Shown: in pieces, positions 8,797 to 16,800 of the stretch
Layout of the letters: the number at the start of each line of letters is the position of its first letter
Position numbering within the stretch: the stretch's first letter is position 1
DNA from: an uncultured Eubacteriales bacterium
Lineage (GTDB): Bacteria; Bacillota; Clostridia; Oscillospirales; Acutalibacteraceae
Length of the DNA stretch: 64,000 nt
Direction of reading: 5' to 3'
NCBI GenBank assembly: GCA_900315255.1
Contig: OMYH01000012.1
Span: 1 to 64,000, forward strand
The notes under the pieces: model-generated
Database searches by the model: none
Told to the model about the DNA's origin: nothing
What the model saw: only the letters and a program-made list of their open reading frames with translations
Program-made: the position numbers and the translations under genes

Positions 8797-9081
8797 ATGT
8801 TAGCCTACTTTTTATACCCGTATGTACAAAATCGAGATGTTCGGGAGTATACCAAAGTGGATTTATTACAACCTGAAAAAGTCGAAGAGCTGTTTGATTA
8901 CTGTCAGATTCTTGAAGCATATATTACAAAAACGGGCTGGCAGTTTTTGATTGAGAGCTATGGATATGACAAATTATATGAAATAGACAAAAGAAGTGGT
9001 TGGCTTAGTGACCGATCATCCGAAAGCAGCATAGAGGAATACATAGAATGGGTAAAATATGAGATCAGCATTTCTAAATAA
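8797..9081 (+). CDS. Small hypothetical protein, 94 residues
   Basis: ATG 8797 follows TTTGGAGGTG (GGAGG 8785-8789) and its own promoter; an in-frame ATG at 8755 overlaps the promoter and is rejected. The product is acidic and aromatic-rich (LAYFLYPYVQNRDVREYTKV, SIEEYIEWVKYEISISK) and looks like a compact helical cytoplasmic protein. I do not recognise the family. Size, acidity and surroundings resemble an immunity protein, but nothing proves it. Confidence 0.55.
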   Translation: MLAYFLYPYVQNRDVREYTKVDLLQPEKVEELFDYCQILEAYITKTGWQFLIESYGYDKLYEIDKRSGWLSDRSSESSIEEYIEWVKYEISISK

Positions 9082-9096
9082 GAATAGTACACAGAG

Positions 9097-9294
9097 ATGA
9101 CTTCTATGATTGACAAAAACAACCGGCGGCTTCTTAACGATGTAGAGCATCTTCGGGGAGCTTACATAAATCCTACCGATGATGAAGAAATATGTCAAAC
9201 AGGAAAGATTTTTCCGATTGTACTTGTGCGGTATTGTCATAAGAGTATTGTAAGCAATAATAAGGATAACATTTTTTTGCAGGGGGGAATGATC
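9097..9294 (+). other. Open in-frame leader upstream of the GNAT gene, possible remnant of another gene
   Basis: An open stretch in the same frame as the acetyltransferase encodes NRRLLNDVEHLRGAYINPT and about 45 more residues. It has protein-like composition but is not part of a GNAT domain, and a strong ribosome site lies at its end. It may be the start of a lost gene that happens to be in frame. Confidence 0.25.
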
Positions 9295-9849
9295 ATGCAT
9301 TATTATCAAACAATCATATTAAAGGATGGAAGATCATGCACACTTCGTAACGGAACATCGCAGGACGGGCGGGCAGCATTGAATAACTTTATCATAACTC
9401 ATATGCAGACAGATTTTCTGCTGAGCTATCCCGATGAGATCACATTTAACGAAAAAGATGAAGCAGATTATCTGCAAAAGAAAGCAGACAGCACAAACGA
9501 GATAGAGATACTTGCAGATATCGACGGCAAGATAGTTGCTACAGCCGGGATAAGCTGTGTAGGCGACAAGGTAAAAACACGGCATAGATGCGAGTTCGGC
9601 ATCAGCATTGATAAGGAATATTGGGGACTTGGCGTAGGTGGCGCGCTGACAAGAGCTTGTATAGAGTGTGCAAAAAAAGCAGGATATTCACAGATGGAAC
9701 TTGATGTAGTAGCCGATAATGAATCAGCGATCTCACTTTACAAAAAGGCAGGGTTTGTTGAATACGGCAGAAATCCGAATGGATTTTTATCACGTGTTAC
9801 GGGCAGACAGGAGCTTTTGCTGATGAGACTTGAGCTTGAAGAGGTATGA
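9295..9849 (+). CDS. GNAT family N-acetyltransferase
   Basis: 184 residues from ATG 9295, chosen because a G-rich ribosome site (9282-9287) precedes it; the frame stays open upstream to 9097 but that part does not fit the family. The acetyl-CoA binding motif A is present as YWGLGVGGALTRACIECA, followed by the typical ELDVVADNESAISLYKKAGF segment, which places it with RimI/ribosomal-protein-like or small-molecule acetyltransferases. The substrate cannot be read from the sequence. Its TGA stop (9847-9849) is one base before the GTG of the broken hydrolase that follows, so the two were once an operon. Confidence 0.85.
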   Translation: MHYYQTIILKDGRSCTLRNGTSQDGRAALNNFIITHMQTDFLLSYPDEITFNEKDEADYLQKKADSTNEIEILADIDGKIVATAGISCVGDKVKTRHRCEFGISIDKEYWGLGVGGALTRACIECAKKAGYSQMELDVVADNESAISLYKKAGFVEYGRNPNGFLSRVTGRQELLLMRLELEEV

Positions 9850-9850
9850 A

Positions 9851-10427
9851 GTGAAGAAGGATATTGTTTTATATATTCACGGGAAGAATGGAAGTGCGGC
9901 TGAAAGCAAGCATTACAAAACGTTGTTTCCTGAGTGTGATGTATTCGGGCTTGATTACAAAGCATTTACACCATGGGAAACCGGTAATGAAATTCATATG
10001 TCGGTTGAGAAGCTGAAAGCAGAGTATGATAATATTATCCTGATAGCAAACAGCATATTTTATCTCGCCGATAGTTGATATGGATAGGCTTATCACTGAT
10101 ATGATGAAATGGGCAAATGTGACCGAGTCAGACTTACTGCACAAAGGCACTATAAGCACACCGTTCGGCGAAAATTTGTCATGGGATTATTTGTCCTATG
10201 TCAGAGAACACCCGATCATGTGGAATGTTACCACGCATATTCTGTATGGAATGAATGACGGTCTGACATCGTTTGATATGATAAAGGATTTTGCTGTTCG
10301 TCACAATGCGAGTCTTACGGTAATGGAAAAAGGCGAGCATTGGTTTCATACCGAAGAACAAATGGTCTTTCTCGATAACTGGATAATCGATCATTTTTAT
10401 AATTCCGAAGCAGTACAAGACTGTTGA
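9851..10427 (+). pseudogene. Broken alpha/beta hydrolase (internal deletion and frame change)
   Basis: The first part, from GTG 9851, reads KKDIVLYIHGKNGSAAES and continues to NIILIANSI, the strand ending at the nucleophile Ser. It then runs into a TGA at 10076-10078. From about 10059 another frame continues FISPIVDMDRLITDMMKW to LYGMNDGLTSFDMI and GEHWFHTEEQM, which is the acid and His end of the same fold. The helix-strand block that should follow ANSI is missing, so a deletion near 10055-10059 removed about 20-30 residues and shifted the frame. An intact gene would encode a small esterase or lipase-like protein. No functional product is expected. Confidence 0.75.
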
Positions 10428-10454
10428 GAATGCTCCCGCACTTGGTCACAATTA

Positions 10455-10853
10455 TTGAGCAGCTACATACGAGTTGGCAGAGGATATTCTATTGTGACCG
10501 CAACTACGGTTTGCGAGAATGATCCGGAGCATATCGAAACAGAAACTGCTCAGACAACATATACCGCAGCATTCACAGATCCTGCATTTGAGAGCCGGAC
10601 AAAAGATATAGAGATAATACTAAAGCAGTTGATGCAGACACGCCTGATCCTAAGCCGGAGAGAATCAGAATCTACGGTGATGTTAACGGAAAGATTACAG
10701 AAAAGATGGCTTGCTGATCCGGAGATACACGATTAAGCTTGAAGTATTTGATGACAAAGCACTCATACTTGCTGATGTGACAGGTGATAATAAAGCATCC
10801 GGATCTGATATTCCTGAGATCCGCCGTTATACAATTCGAATCATAATTCTATA
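10455..10853 (+). pseudogene. Decayed C-terminus of a dockerin-bearing surface protein
   Basis: Pieces of one protein tail appear in three frames. 10455-10610 encodes TATTVCENDPEHIETETAQ and TYTAAFTDPAFESRTKDIEI, which looks like a surface beta-domain end. About 10631-10710 encodes a linker DADTPDPKPERIRIYGDVNG and KIT. About 10706-10853 encodes LLIRRYTIKLEVFDDKALI, then LADVTGDNKASGSDIPEIRR and YTIR. The order GDVNG...KIT...RRYTIKL...ADVTGDNKAS...RRYTI is that of a type I dockerin (two calcium-loop helices). It matches the layout of the intact dockerin at 52.66-52.85 kb. At least two frameshifts are needed and the 5' part of the gene is absent. Confidence 0.72.
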
Positions 10854-10859
10854 ACGATA

Positions 10860-11578
10860 ATGCTCTTGCCCGGTACATTTTGCAGATTCAGGGAGAATTT
10901 CTCAAAGGTTATGCCTCTGCTTGAAGATCATTTCATGTTATCGGAGTGGACTATGACGGATTTGACGGTACGGATATAGAATTCTCGGATATAATAACAG
11001 TTACTGAAAAGATAGAACATTATAATTCTGAGCAGTTTGAGGGCAGGGTCAATATCGTTTACGGCTCATCCTTGGGCGGCAGCTTTGTCGGATTACTTGT
11101 TCAGAGGGAAAAGGTTCATTTTGATCATGCGATTTTATGCAGCTCAGATCTCGACCGGAGCATCGCTATGTCGGCAAAGCTGAGAGTCATTTTGTTCAGA
11201 GATATGCTCTACAAGATGTTGAGAAGCGGAAAAATGTCAGATAAAATGATGAAGCGCACGAAGCAAAAGCTTGGTGAATAGGGAACTCAGCGGTATATGG
11301 AAATGATTAACAGCATTTTCGCCTCTGTTCGTAACGTCAGCAAGAAAAGCATGATTAACGAATTTTACTCCAACCTTGTTGCTACGCTTAATGAAACAAT
11401 CTCTGTGAGGGGAACAAAGGTACACATTTTTTACGCACTGAAAATTGGGGAGAAGTACCTCAAAAGATACTTGAAGCATTTAAAAGACCCTGATATCAGG
11501 GAGCAGAACTACAGGCACGAAGAACTGCTGTTTTTATATCCCTACGAATGGTTTAAAGAACTGATACGGTCTTTGTGA
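10860..11578 (+). pseudogene. Alpha/beta hydrolase with a frameshift and an in-frame stop
   Basis: From ATG 10860 the frame reads MLLPGTFCRFRENFSKVMPL and LEDHF. Near 10930 one base is missing and the protein continues in another frame as VIGVDYDGFDG, with the nucleophile elbow YGSSLGGSF at about 11060-11090. A TAG at 11279-11281 interrupts it, and the same frame continues from 11282 to 11578 (VHIFYALKIGEKYLKRYLKH, later EELLFLYPYEWFKELI). The domain order is that of a small lipase-like hydrolase. Two independent lesions make it a likely pseudogene. It is unlike the hydrolase at 9.85 kb in detail. Confidence 0.75.
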
Positions 11579-11618
11579 TGTGCTGCCTTAACACAGTTAA
11601 CCGTATGGGGGGATTATT

Positions 11619-12239
11619 GTGAATCAGAACAAGTTAATAGAACGATATAAAAGGATATACAAAAAAGCATTAGGTTTCCTTAATTGTAACGGCATAGAGG
11701 AGAAGTTATCGAAATACTCTGATAGGCTCGCACGGATGTACGCTTCCGATAAATTCAAGGAGCATAATTTATACCCGACGACAGACACAGAACGTATCTA
11801 TGCTGTAATATCAATGTGCCTGGAGCTTAAAGAATTTGGATTATCCGATGACGATATTATAGAAGCGGTGAATCAAGGCTTTAAAAGAAGAAGGGAGTTC
11901 TTTAAAAAAATCATACGCTTTATTGACCTATTGCCAAACAGCTTCGAAATAGCAAAAAAATGGAATATTTCTGATCATAAAATGCGGGTAAAGGACGGGA
12001 GTATAACTTACGATTATTTTAATGTCGAAAAAGACAAGGTGGAGTACAAGATCTCGAAATGTATGTATGTCGAGATGTTCGAGTGCTACGGCATACGCAA
12101 TCTGTGCAGGTTGTTTTGTATGACTGACGAGACTGCATATTCAGGCATGACAAGACATGTTTGCTTTATCAGATATTCTGATCTTTCAACCGGCAGCTCT
12201 TGTCATGATAAAGTTATACGTAAAAGTAATAAGCATTGA
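11619..12239 (+). CDS. L-2-amino-thiazoline-4-carboxylic acid hydrolase-like protein
   Basis: 206 residues from GTG 11619 behind a G-run (11607-11612). The C-terminal half carries KCMYVEMFECYGIRNLCRLF, CMTDETAYSGM and FIRYSDLSTGSSCHDKVIR, the conserved core of the ATC-hydrolase-like family often seen beside transcription factors in gut Clostridia. Cys residues in CRLFC and SSCHD are conserved positions in such proteins. In the characterised member ATC hydrolase opens a thiazoline ring to give cysteine, but most relatives are uncharacterised, so the reaction here is only suggested by family. It stands alone between the pseudogene run and the pilus regulator. Confidence 0.68.
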   Translation: MNQNKLIERYKRIYKKALGFLNCNGIEEKLSKYSDRLARMYASDKFKEHNLYPTTDTERIYAVISMCLELKEFGLSDDDIIEAVNQGFKRRREFFKKIIRFIDLLPNSFEIAKKWNISDHKMRVKDGSITYDYFNVEKDKVEYKISKCMYVEMFECYGIRNLCRLFCMTDETAYSGMTRHVCFIRYSDLSTGSSCHDKVIRKSNKH

Positions 12240-12294
12240 ATTAAGGCAGCACCTCACAAATAATGCTTTACATTTGCTGCGGAATTACCTTATT

Positions 12295-12349
12295 TTTTGC
12301 TTGACTTATATGTGAAGATGAAGTATAATTGAGTTAGTCTTGACTTACC
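12295..12349 (+). promoter_or_regulatory. Two putative operator copies around the araC-type promoter
   Basis: On the minus strand, 12334-12349 reads GGTAAGTCAAGACTAA, and 12295-12310, overlapping the -35 box, reads TATAAGTCAAGCAAAA. The same element occurs at the pilus promoter. Inference: binding sites of the AraC-type regulator. The -35 hexamer itself supplies part of one match. Confidence 0.4.
12301..12329 (+). promoter_or_regulatory. Strong sigma-A promoter of the AraC regulator gene
   Basis: TTGACT (12301-12306), 17-base spacer, TATAAT (12324-12329), leading to the TTG start at 12397. Confidence 0.85.
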
Positions 12350-12396
12350 TATGCTTATGACCACTTTTTAATATTTCATAAAACGAAGGTGATAAT

Positions 12397-13365
12397 TTGC
12401 CAAATCCCATTGAGCAAACAATTAAAACGATCATTGATGATTTTTGCTTGAAGCCCGTTGCTATCCGCAATTCACAGTATGGCAATGAAATTAATTACAA
12501 AATCTGCTCGGATAAATGCAGGGGAGAATGCCGGATCTTTAAATCAAACGATCACTTGTGCCTTATATTGCTGAATGTAGAAATAATAACGGATATTGAG
12601 ATCAATTTTAATAACGTTAATTGCGTTTATCTGAGCTATTACCGTGATTTGTCCGCCGAATATCGTATTGGAGAAAACTCTGTCAGGCTGATGAATGGCA
12701 TGATGTATACAAACTCAGGTACGATAAATAGGGGCTGTACAGTCTTTTTTGCAGACAGTCAGGCAGACGGGATGATCCTTCTTATCGATCAGGATAAATG
12801 GTTGGAGCAGATCTGGTCAAATAGCGAGAGTAATATTATTAAATTTTCGGAGATCAACGGGTTGTTTATGCTGCCGACTATTGAGCCGATTATAGTTCAG
12901 ATCGAGAGATGTCCGATACGCGACAATGATGAATTATCACATATTTTTTATAACGGTAAAATTCATGAAATAATGTCTATATTAACTGACGCTGTTTTAA
13001 AAAAGAAACAATCTTCTGCTGACTATGCTTCAATAGATAGGGATGACGTTTCGTTTATTATATCTGTAGCCGAATATATACAGAATAATTTAGATCAGGA
13101 AATCGATGTGGTCATGCTGACAAATATGGCAAAAATGAGCAGAGCAAAACTGTATTACTCGTTTAAGTATATGATCGGAATGACTATGTTTGAGTACAGG
13201 AATGCCCTTCGAGGAAGAAAAGCAAAAAATTTATTGACAAAAACCGATATACCCATTAATGAAATTGCAGAAAACATAGGTTTTAGTTCTGCAAGTACTT
13301 TTTCAAGATTCTTTAAGGATATGTACGGAATTACTCCTTACAAGTACAGAAAAATGGATCTGTAA
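12397..13365 (+). CDS. AraC family transcriptional regulator, probable pilus regulator
   Basis: 322 residues from TTG 12397, set by GAAGGTG at 12385-12391. Residues about 1-200 form an AraC-type sensor domain of beta character with a Cys cluster near the N-terminus (CSDKCRGECRIF). The last 100 residues hold two helix-turn-helix motifs: MLTNMAKMSRAKLYYSFKYM and IPINEIAENIGFSSASTF, followed by SRFFKDMYGITPYKYRK, the AraC signature. It is encoded directly upstream of and in line with the pilus genes. In streptococcal FCT pilus regions an AraC-type protein (MsmR) sits in the same position and controls pilus genes, so a like role is inferred. A shared element around both promoters supports autoregulation plus pilus control. 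Confidence 0.85.
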   Translation: MPNPIEQTIKTIIDDFCLKPVAIRNSQYGNEINYKICSDKCRGECRIFKSNDHLCLILLNVEIITDIEINFNNVNCVYLSYYRDLSAEYRIGENSVRLMNGMMYTNSGTINRGCTVFFADSQADGMILLIDQDKWLEQIWSNSESNIIKFSEINGLFMLPTIEPIIVQIERCPIRDNDELSHIFYNGKIHEIMSILTDAVLKKKQSSADYASIDRDDVSFIISVAEYIQNNLDQEIDVVMLTNMAKMSRAKLYYSFKYMIGMTMFEYRNALRGRKAKNLLTKTDIPINEIAENIGFSSASTFSRFFKDMYGITPYKYRKMDL

Positions 13366-13422
13366 TTTGCTCTAATTTGCTGTATATATAAATTAATTTG
13401 CCTGAAGTCTAAACCGTTGCTA

Positions 13423-13520
13423 TTCGGATTGACTTACATATAATCATTGTGATAATATTCTATTTGTCGGTTAGTTAAGACAAATTAGATAAATCGGATC
13501 GTTAGGTTAGTCGAATCTAA
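13423..13520 (+). promoter_or_regulatory. Three putative operator copies at the pilus promoter
   Basis: The elements are 13423-13438 (minus, overlapping the -35), 13469-13484 (GGTTAGTTAAGACAAA) and 13505-13520 (GGTTAGTCGAATCTAA). They share the consensus GGTTAGTCAAGACTAA with those at the araC promoter. The last copy runs into the left end of the MITE, so part of its match may be accidental. Confidence 0.4.
13429..13458 (+). promoter_or_regulatory. Probable promoter of the pilus operon
   Basis: TTGACT (13429-13434) with TAATAT (13453-13458, spacer 18) or GATAAT (13451-13456, spacer 16). It lies about 350 bases upstream of the first pilus gene, on the far side of the MITE. Confidence 0.6.
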
Positions 13521-13709
13521 GGAGACGCTGATTAAATCGAGTGCCTATATTGCGACGTTAGATCTTCAGGCAAATTGGTTGAAAAATTCGCAGGAATACT
13601 GACGTATTTCAAGAATGTATTTCAAGAATTTTGAGATCAATTTGACGAAGAGATGCAAGCAAGATAGGTACTCAATTCGCAGAATGTGATTTAATCAGTG
13701 GTTCCCTAA
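13518..13709 (+). mobile_element. MITE-like element, copy 1 (in the pilus operon leader)
   Basis: The left end TAAGGAGACGCTGATTAAAT and the reverse complement of the right end (TTAGGGAACCACTGATTAAA) form imperfect terminal inverted repeats. The interior holds GAATACTGACGTATTTC, also found in the copy at 35.8 kb. It encodes nothing. It separates the promoter from the tip-protein gene. Confidence 0.8.
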
Positions 13710-13744
13710 TAACGGCGGTTCTTTTCGAGATCGTGGTCAGGGGT

Positions 13745-13777
13745 CCTCGGTCTATTAACCGACGAGGTCAATTTTTT
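13745..13777 (+). terminator. Hairpin with T-run just before the tip-protein gene, possible attenuator
   Basis: CCTCG (13745-13749) pairs with CGAGG (13763-13767), followed by six T at 13772-13777 and then the ribosome site of the next gene. Read from the far promoter it could stop transcription early. Confidence 0.45.
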
Positions 13778-13805
13778 ATTGTATGTAAAGGAGGAAATCA
13801 AACAA

Positions 13806-16800
13806 GTGACCAAGAGAATAATATCAATGCTTCTTATTACCGTTATGATGTTCACGATTATCCCTTCATCCGCATTTGCTGTGACCGAGAGTCAGATAGC
13901 AGAGGACGGAGAGTATACGAGCGCATATTTATACGGCTATAAGAAAGGCGAATTAAAATACCGTGCCGATCTTACAGTAGGTGTAGAAAACGGACTTATC
14001 AGTACATTGAGTATAAGCAACTGTACAAGCGATAAACTATACAAAGCATTTACACCGCAGCTTATCTCTGCTTATACAGATATACCCGCAAGTGTATCTT
14101 ATGTTGAGGCAGTAGAGGCGGACAGTGGCTCGGGTTTTGATGCAGTTTCAAGTGCGAGTGTAAAATCCTCTTACTCAAAGAGTGCAAAGTATTCCGTTAA
14201 TCTAAAAGAAGCTATCATTGATGCCTTGAGCAACGCTCCTGTTAAGGAAACTTCGTTGAGCGGCGAAATATACAGCGGTTCGGCAAAGGTAAACAATTAC
14301 GACCTTACAATGAATGTAACCGTTTTAAACGATACAATTGTTGATATAGAGGCGGATAAGGATAAATCTACGGGCTCTTGGGAAACGCTCGTGACTAATC
14401 TTAAGTCAAGCTATGTCGGCAAGAATACGGACAGTATCGATGCGGTAACGGGCGCAACACCTTACACGACAGCCGTAAACACAGCAGTCCTTGACGCACT
14501 TTCATCTGCAAACGCCTCGGCACAGCCCAAAATCCTGGAAGGCGAAAATCAGACATGGACTAAAGGCAGCGGCAAGAAGCTTAGATTCAAATCAAGTTCC
14601 GAGTTTATAAATTTCTTAAAGCTTTTGATTGACAGCAGAGAGGTATCAAATGCTTACTACACGACAAAGAGTGGTTCAACAATAGTAGAAGTTGATTCTT
14701 CTTTCCTTGAAACCCTGGCGGCAGGCGAGCATACGGTATCAATAGTATCAACAGATGGTACGGCAAGCACTAAGTTTACTGTAAAAAGCTCAGGAAGTTC
14801 AAGCGAAAGTATTTCAGACGGCACGTACACCGATGAAGGGGCTGTAAAAGGTTACTATAATAACTCAACGATTCCGGCCACAGTTTCTATTACTGTTTCA
14901 AACGGTCAGTTTGGCAATATAACAGCAAGCACAACGGCAACGTTCAACAAAGACCAATGGACTCTTGAGGATACCATTAAGATTTTTGCTGACGCTCTTA
15001 CAAACCGTGAAGCCACAGTTGCTGCAATAAGCAGCGTAACATTCTCTTCTTCGAGCAGCTGGGCTGATGAGCAAACCTTCAGTGATTTAAAACAATTGCT
15101 TCTGTCAGCCGTAGGCGGTACTTCGGAAGATGGCGATACAATTAAAACATACACCGGAAACGGCTCTTCTTATGACATTACCATCGAGGTTGGAGAAACG
15201 ATCAGACTGATAAGCAGTTACAGCAATTCTTCCTATCGTCAGTGGACAACAAGCGAATGGGATGGTGATGAGCAGCTTTATACAGATGATCAGAATGAAT
15301 CCGGAAACACTATCGAAGTCGTTGGTAAAGCCGAGGGACTTCAGACGTATAAATATTATGGTCAGTGGTTATCAACAAACGATGAGGTATTTAATATAAC
15401 CGTTGTTTCTTCATCAACTCCGGAAGAACCCGAAGAAGACGAAGAAGATCTTCCCGTACCCGATCATGTAAAATCTATATCAGGTTCAGGCGACGATTAC
15501 ACCATAAGTTTGAATGTAACAGGTAAAGATGTAACGTCTTCATCAACAACCACAACTCAGGGCAGTACTGTAAATAAGGGTACAAATCTTGTTATGGTAA
15601 TTGATATATCGGGGTCTATTGTGGGCAAGGAATCGGCTTTGAACAGTGCTATCAGATCACTTGTAAATGGATTGCCCGACAGCTCTCAGGTAGGTGTAGT
15701 TACATTCAACGAAAGTGCGGCTATGAGCAAGGTTTACAGCAAAAATACGATTTCGGGACTTAATTTCAGCGGTGTTGAGGATTCAGGTACAAATATGGCG
15801 ACAGGCATTTCTGCGGCTGCAACGCTTTTGAATGGTTCGGGCTGGACTAACAGCGATAATAACAAAGCTATGGTTATCATTTCCGACTTCGATATCGCAG
15901 ATTATGCCAATTCGATAAACGGTGCAAAAACAGCTAAGAATGCTAAAACCACCATATATTCGGTTAAAATTGACAGCAATACTGTTGGTGAAGCTTCCCT
16001 AACAGAATTATCGAGCGATAATAAGAATGCAAGCATACCGTCTGTTACAAGATATATTTCAAGCGAGTATCCAAATGCAAGTGCCGTAAATAATTCGATG
16101 CTTGGTATGTTCAATCAAGCAACGGTTACGACAGGAACGAAAGACAGCGATAAAACCTATGTTTACGGTGCGGGCGGCGGAAACTGGAGTGAGATATTTG
16201 CAGAGATTCAGGAAACTCAGCAGATAACCACTGTAACAGAGACTACCGTTCACACAAATAAGGTCATAATTGAGGATGTTCTTTCCGATTATGTAGACTT
16301 TTCAGGAACAGGTACAAATTTCGGAATTACCGTTGACGGCTTGACCTCTTCTCAGTACACTGTTGAGGTATCCGGTCAAAAGGCAACAGTAACCTTTTCT
16401 CCCACATTTGAGCTTAATGCTGATTCGGTTTATACGGTAAAAATACCCGTAAAGCCCACAGAAGCAGCACAGGCAGCGGCACATGCAGCAGCAAGCAACA
16501 GTGTGGAATTACCGACCAACAACGGTGCATCACTTTCTTATGCATACGGTGATAACGATGTAAAAACAGTACCATACGCAGAAACGCCGGTTATCACTGT
16601 ATCAAAGGAATTCACTCACACGCTCTCGTATGACGCAAACGGCGGTGATAACGCACCTGCCGAGCAAACAGTGACAAACAAAGCAAATTCGGTAGAATTT
16701 CATGTTAGCACTGCTGCTCCGACAAAAGAAAACTGCGACTTTATAGGCTGGGCTGAAAGCGAAAACGGAGAAGTAAAGTATTATGCGAATGATCCTGTTA

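Noticed and set aside
10455-10736. A 93-residue intact gene
   Set aside because: Its second half is out of frame with the recognisable dockerin pieces and it has no ribosome site.
13779-13805. TTG 13779 as start of the tip-protein gene
   Set aside because: The strong ribosome site at 13788-13795 would lie inside the coding sequence; GTG 13806 fits it and gives a proper signal peptide.
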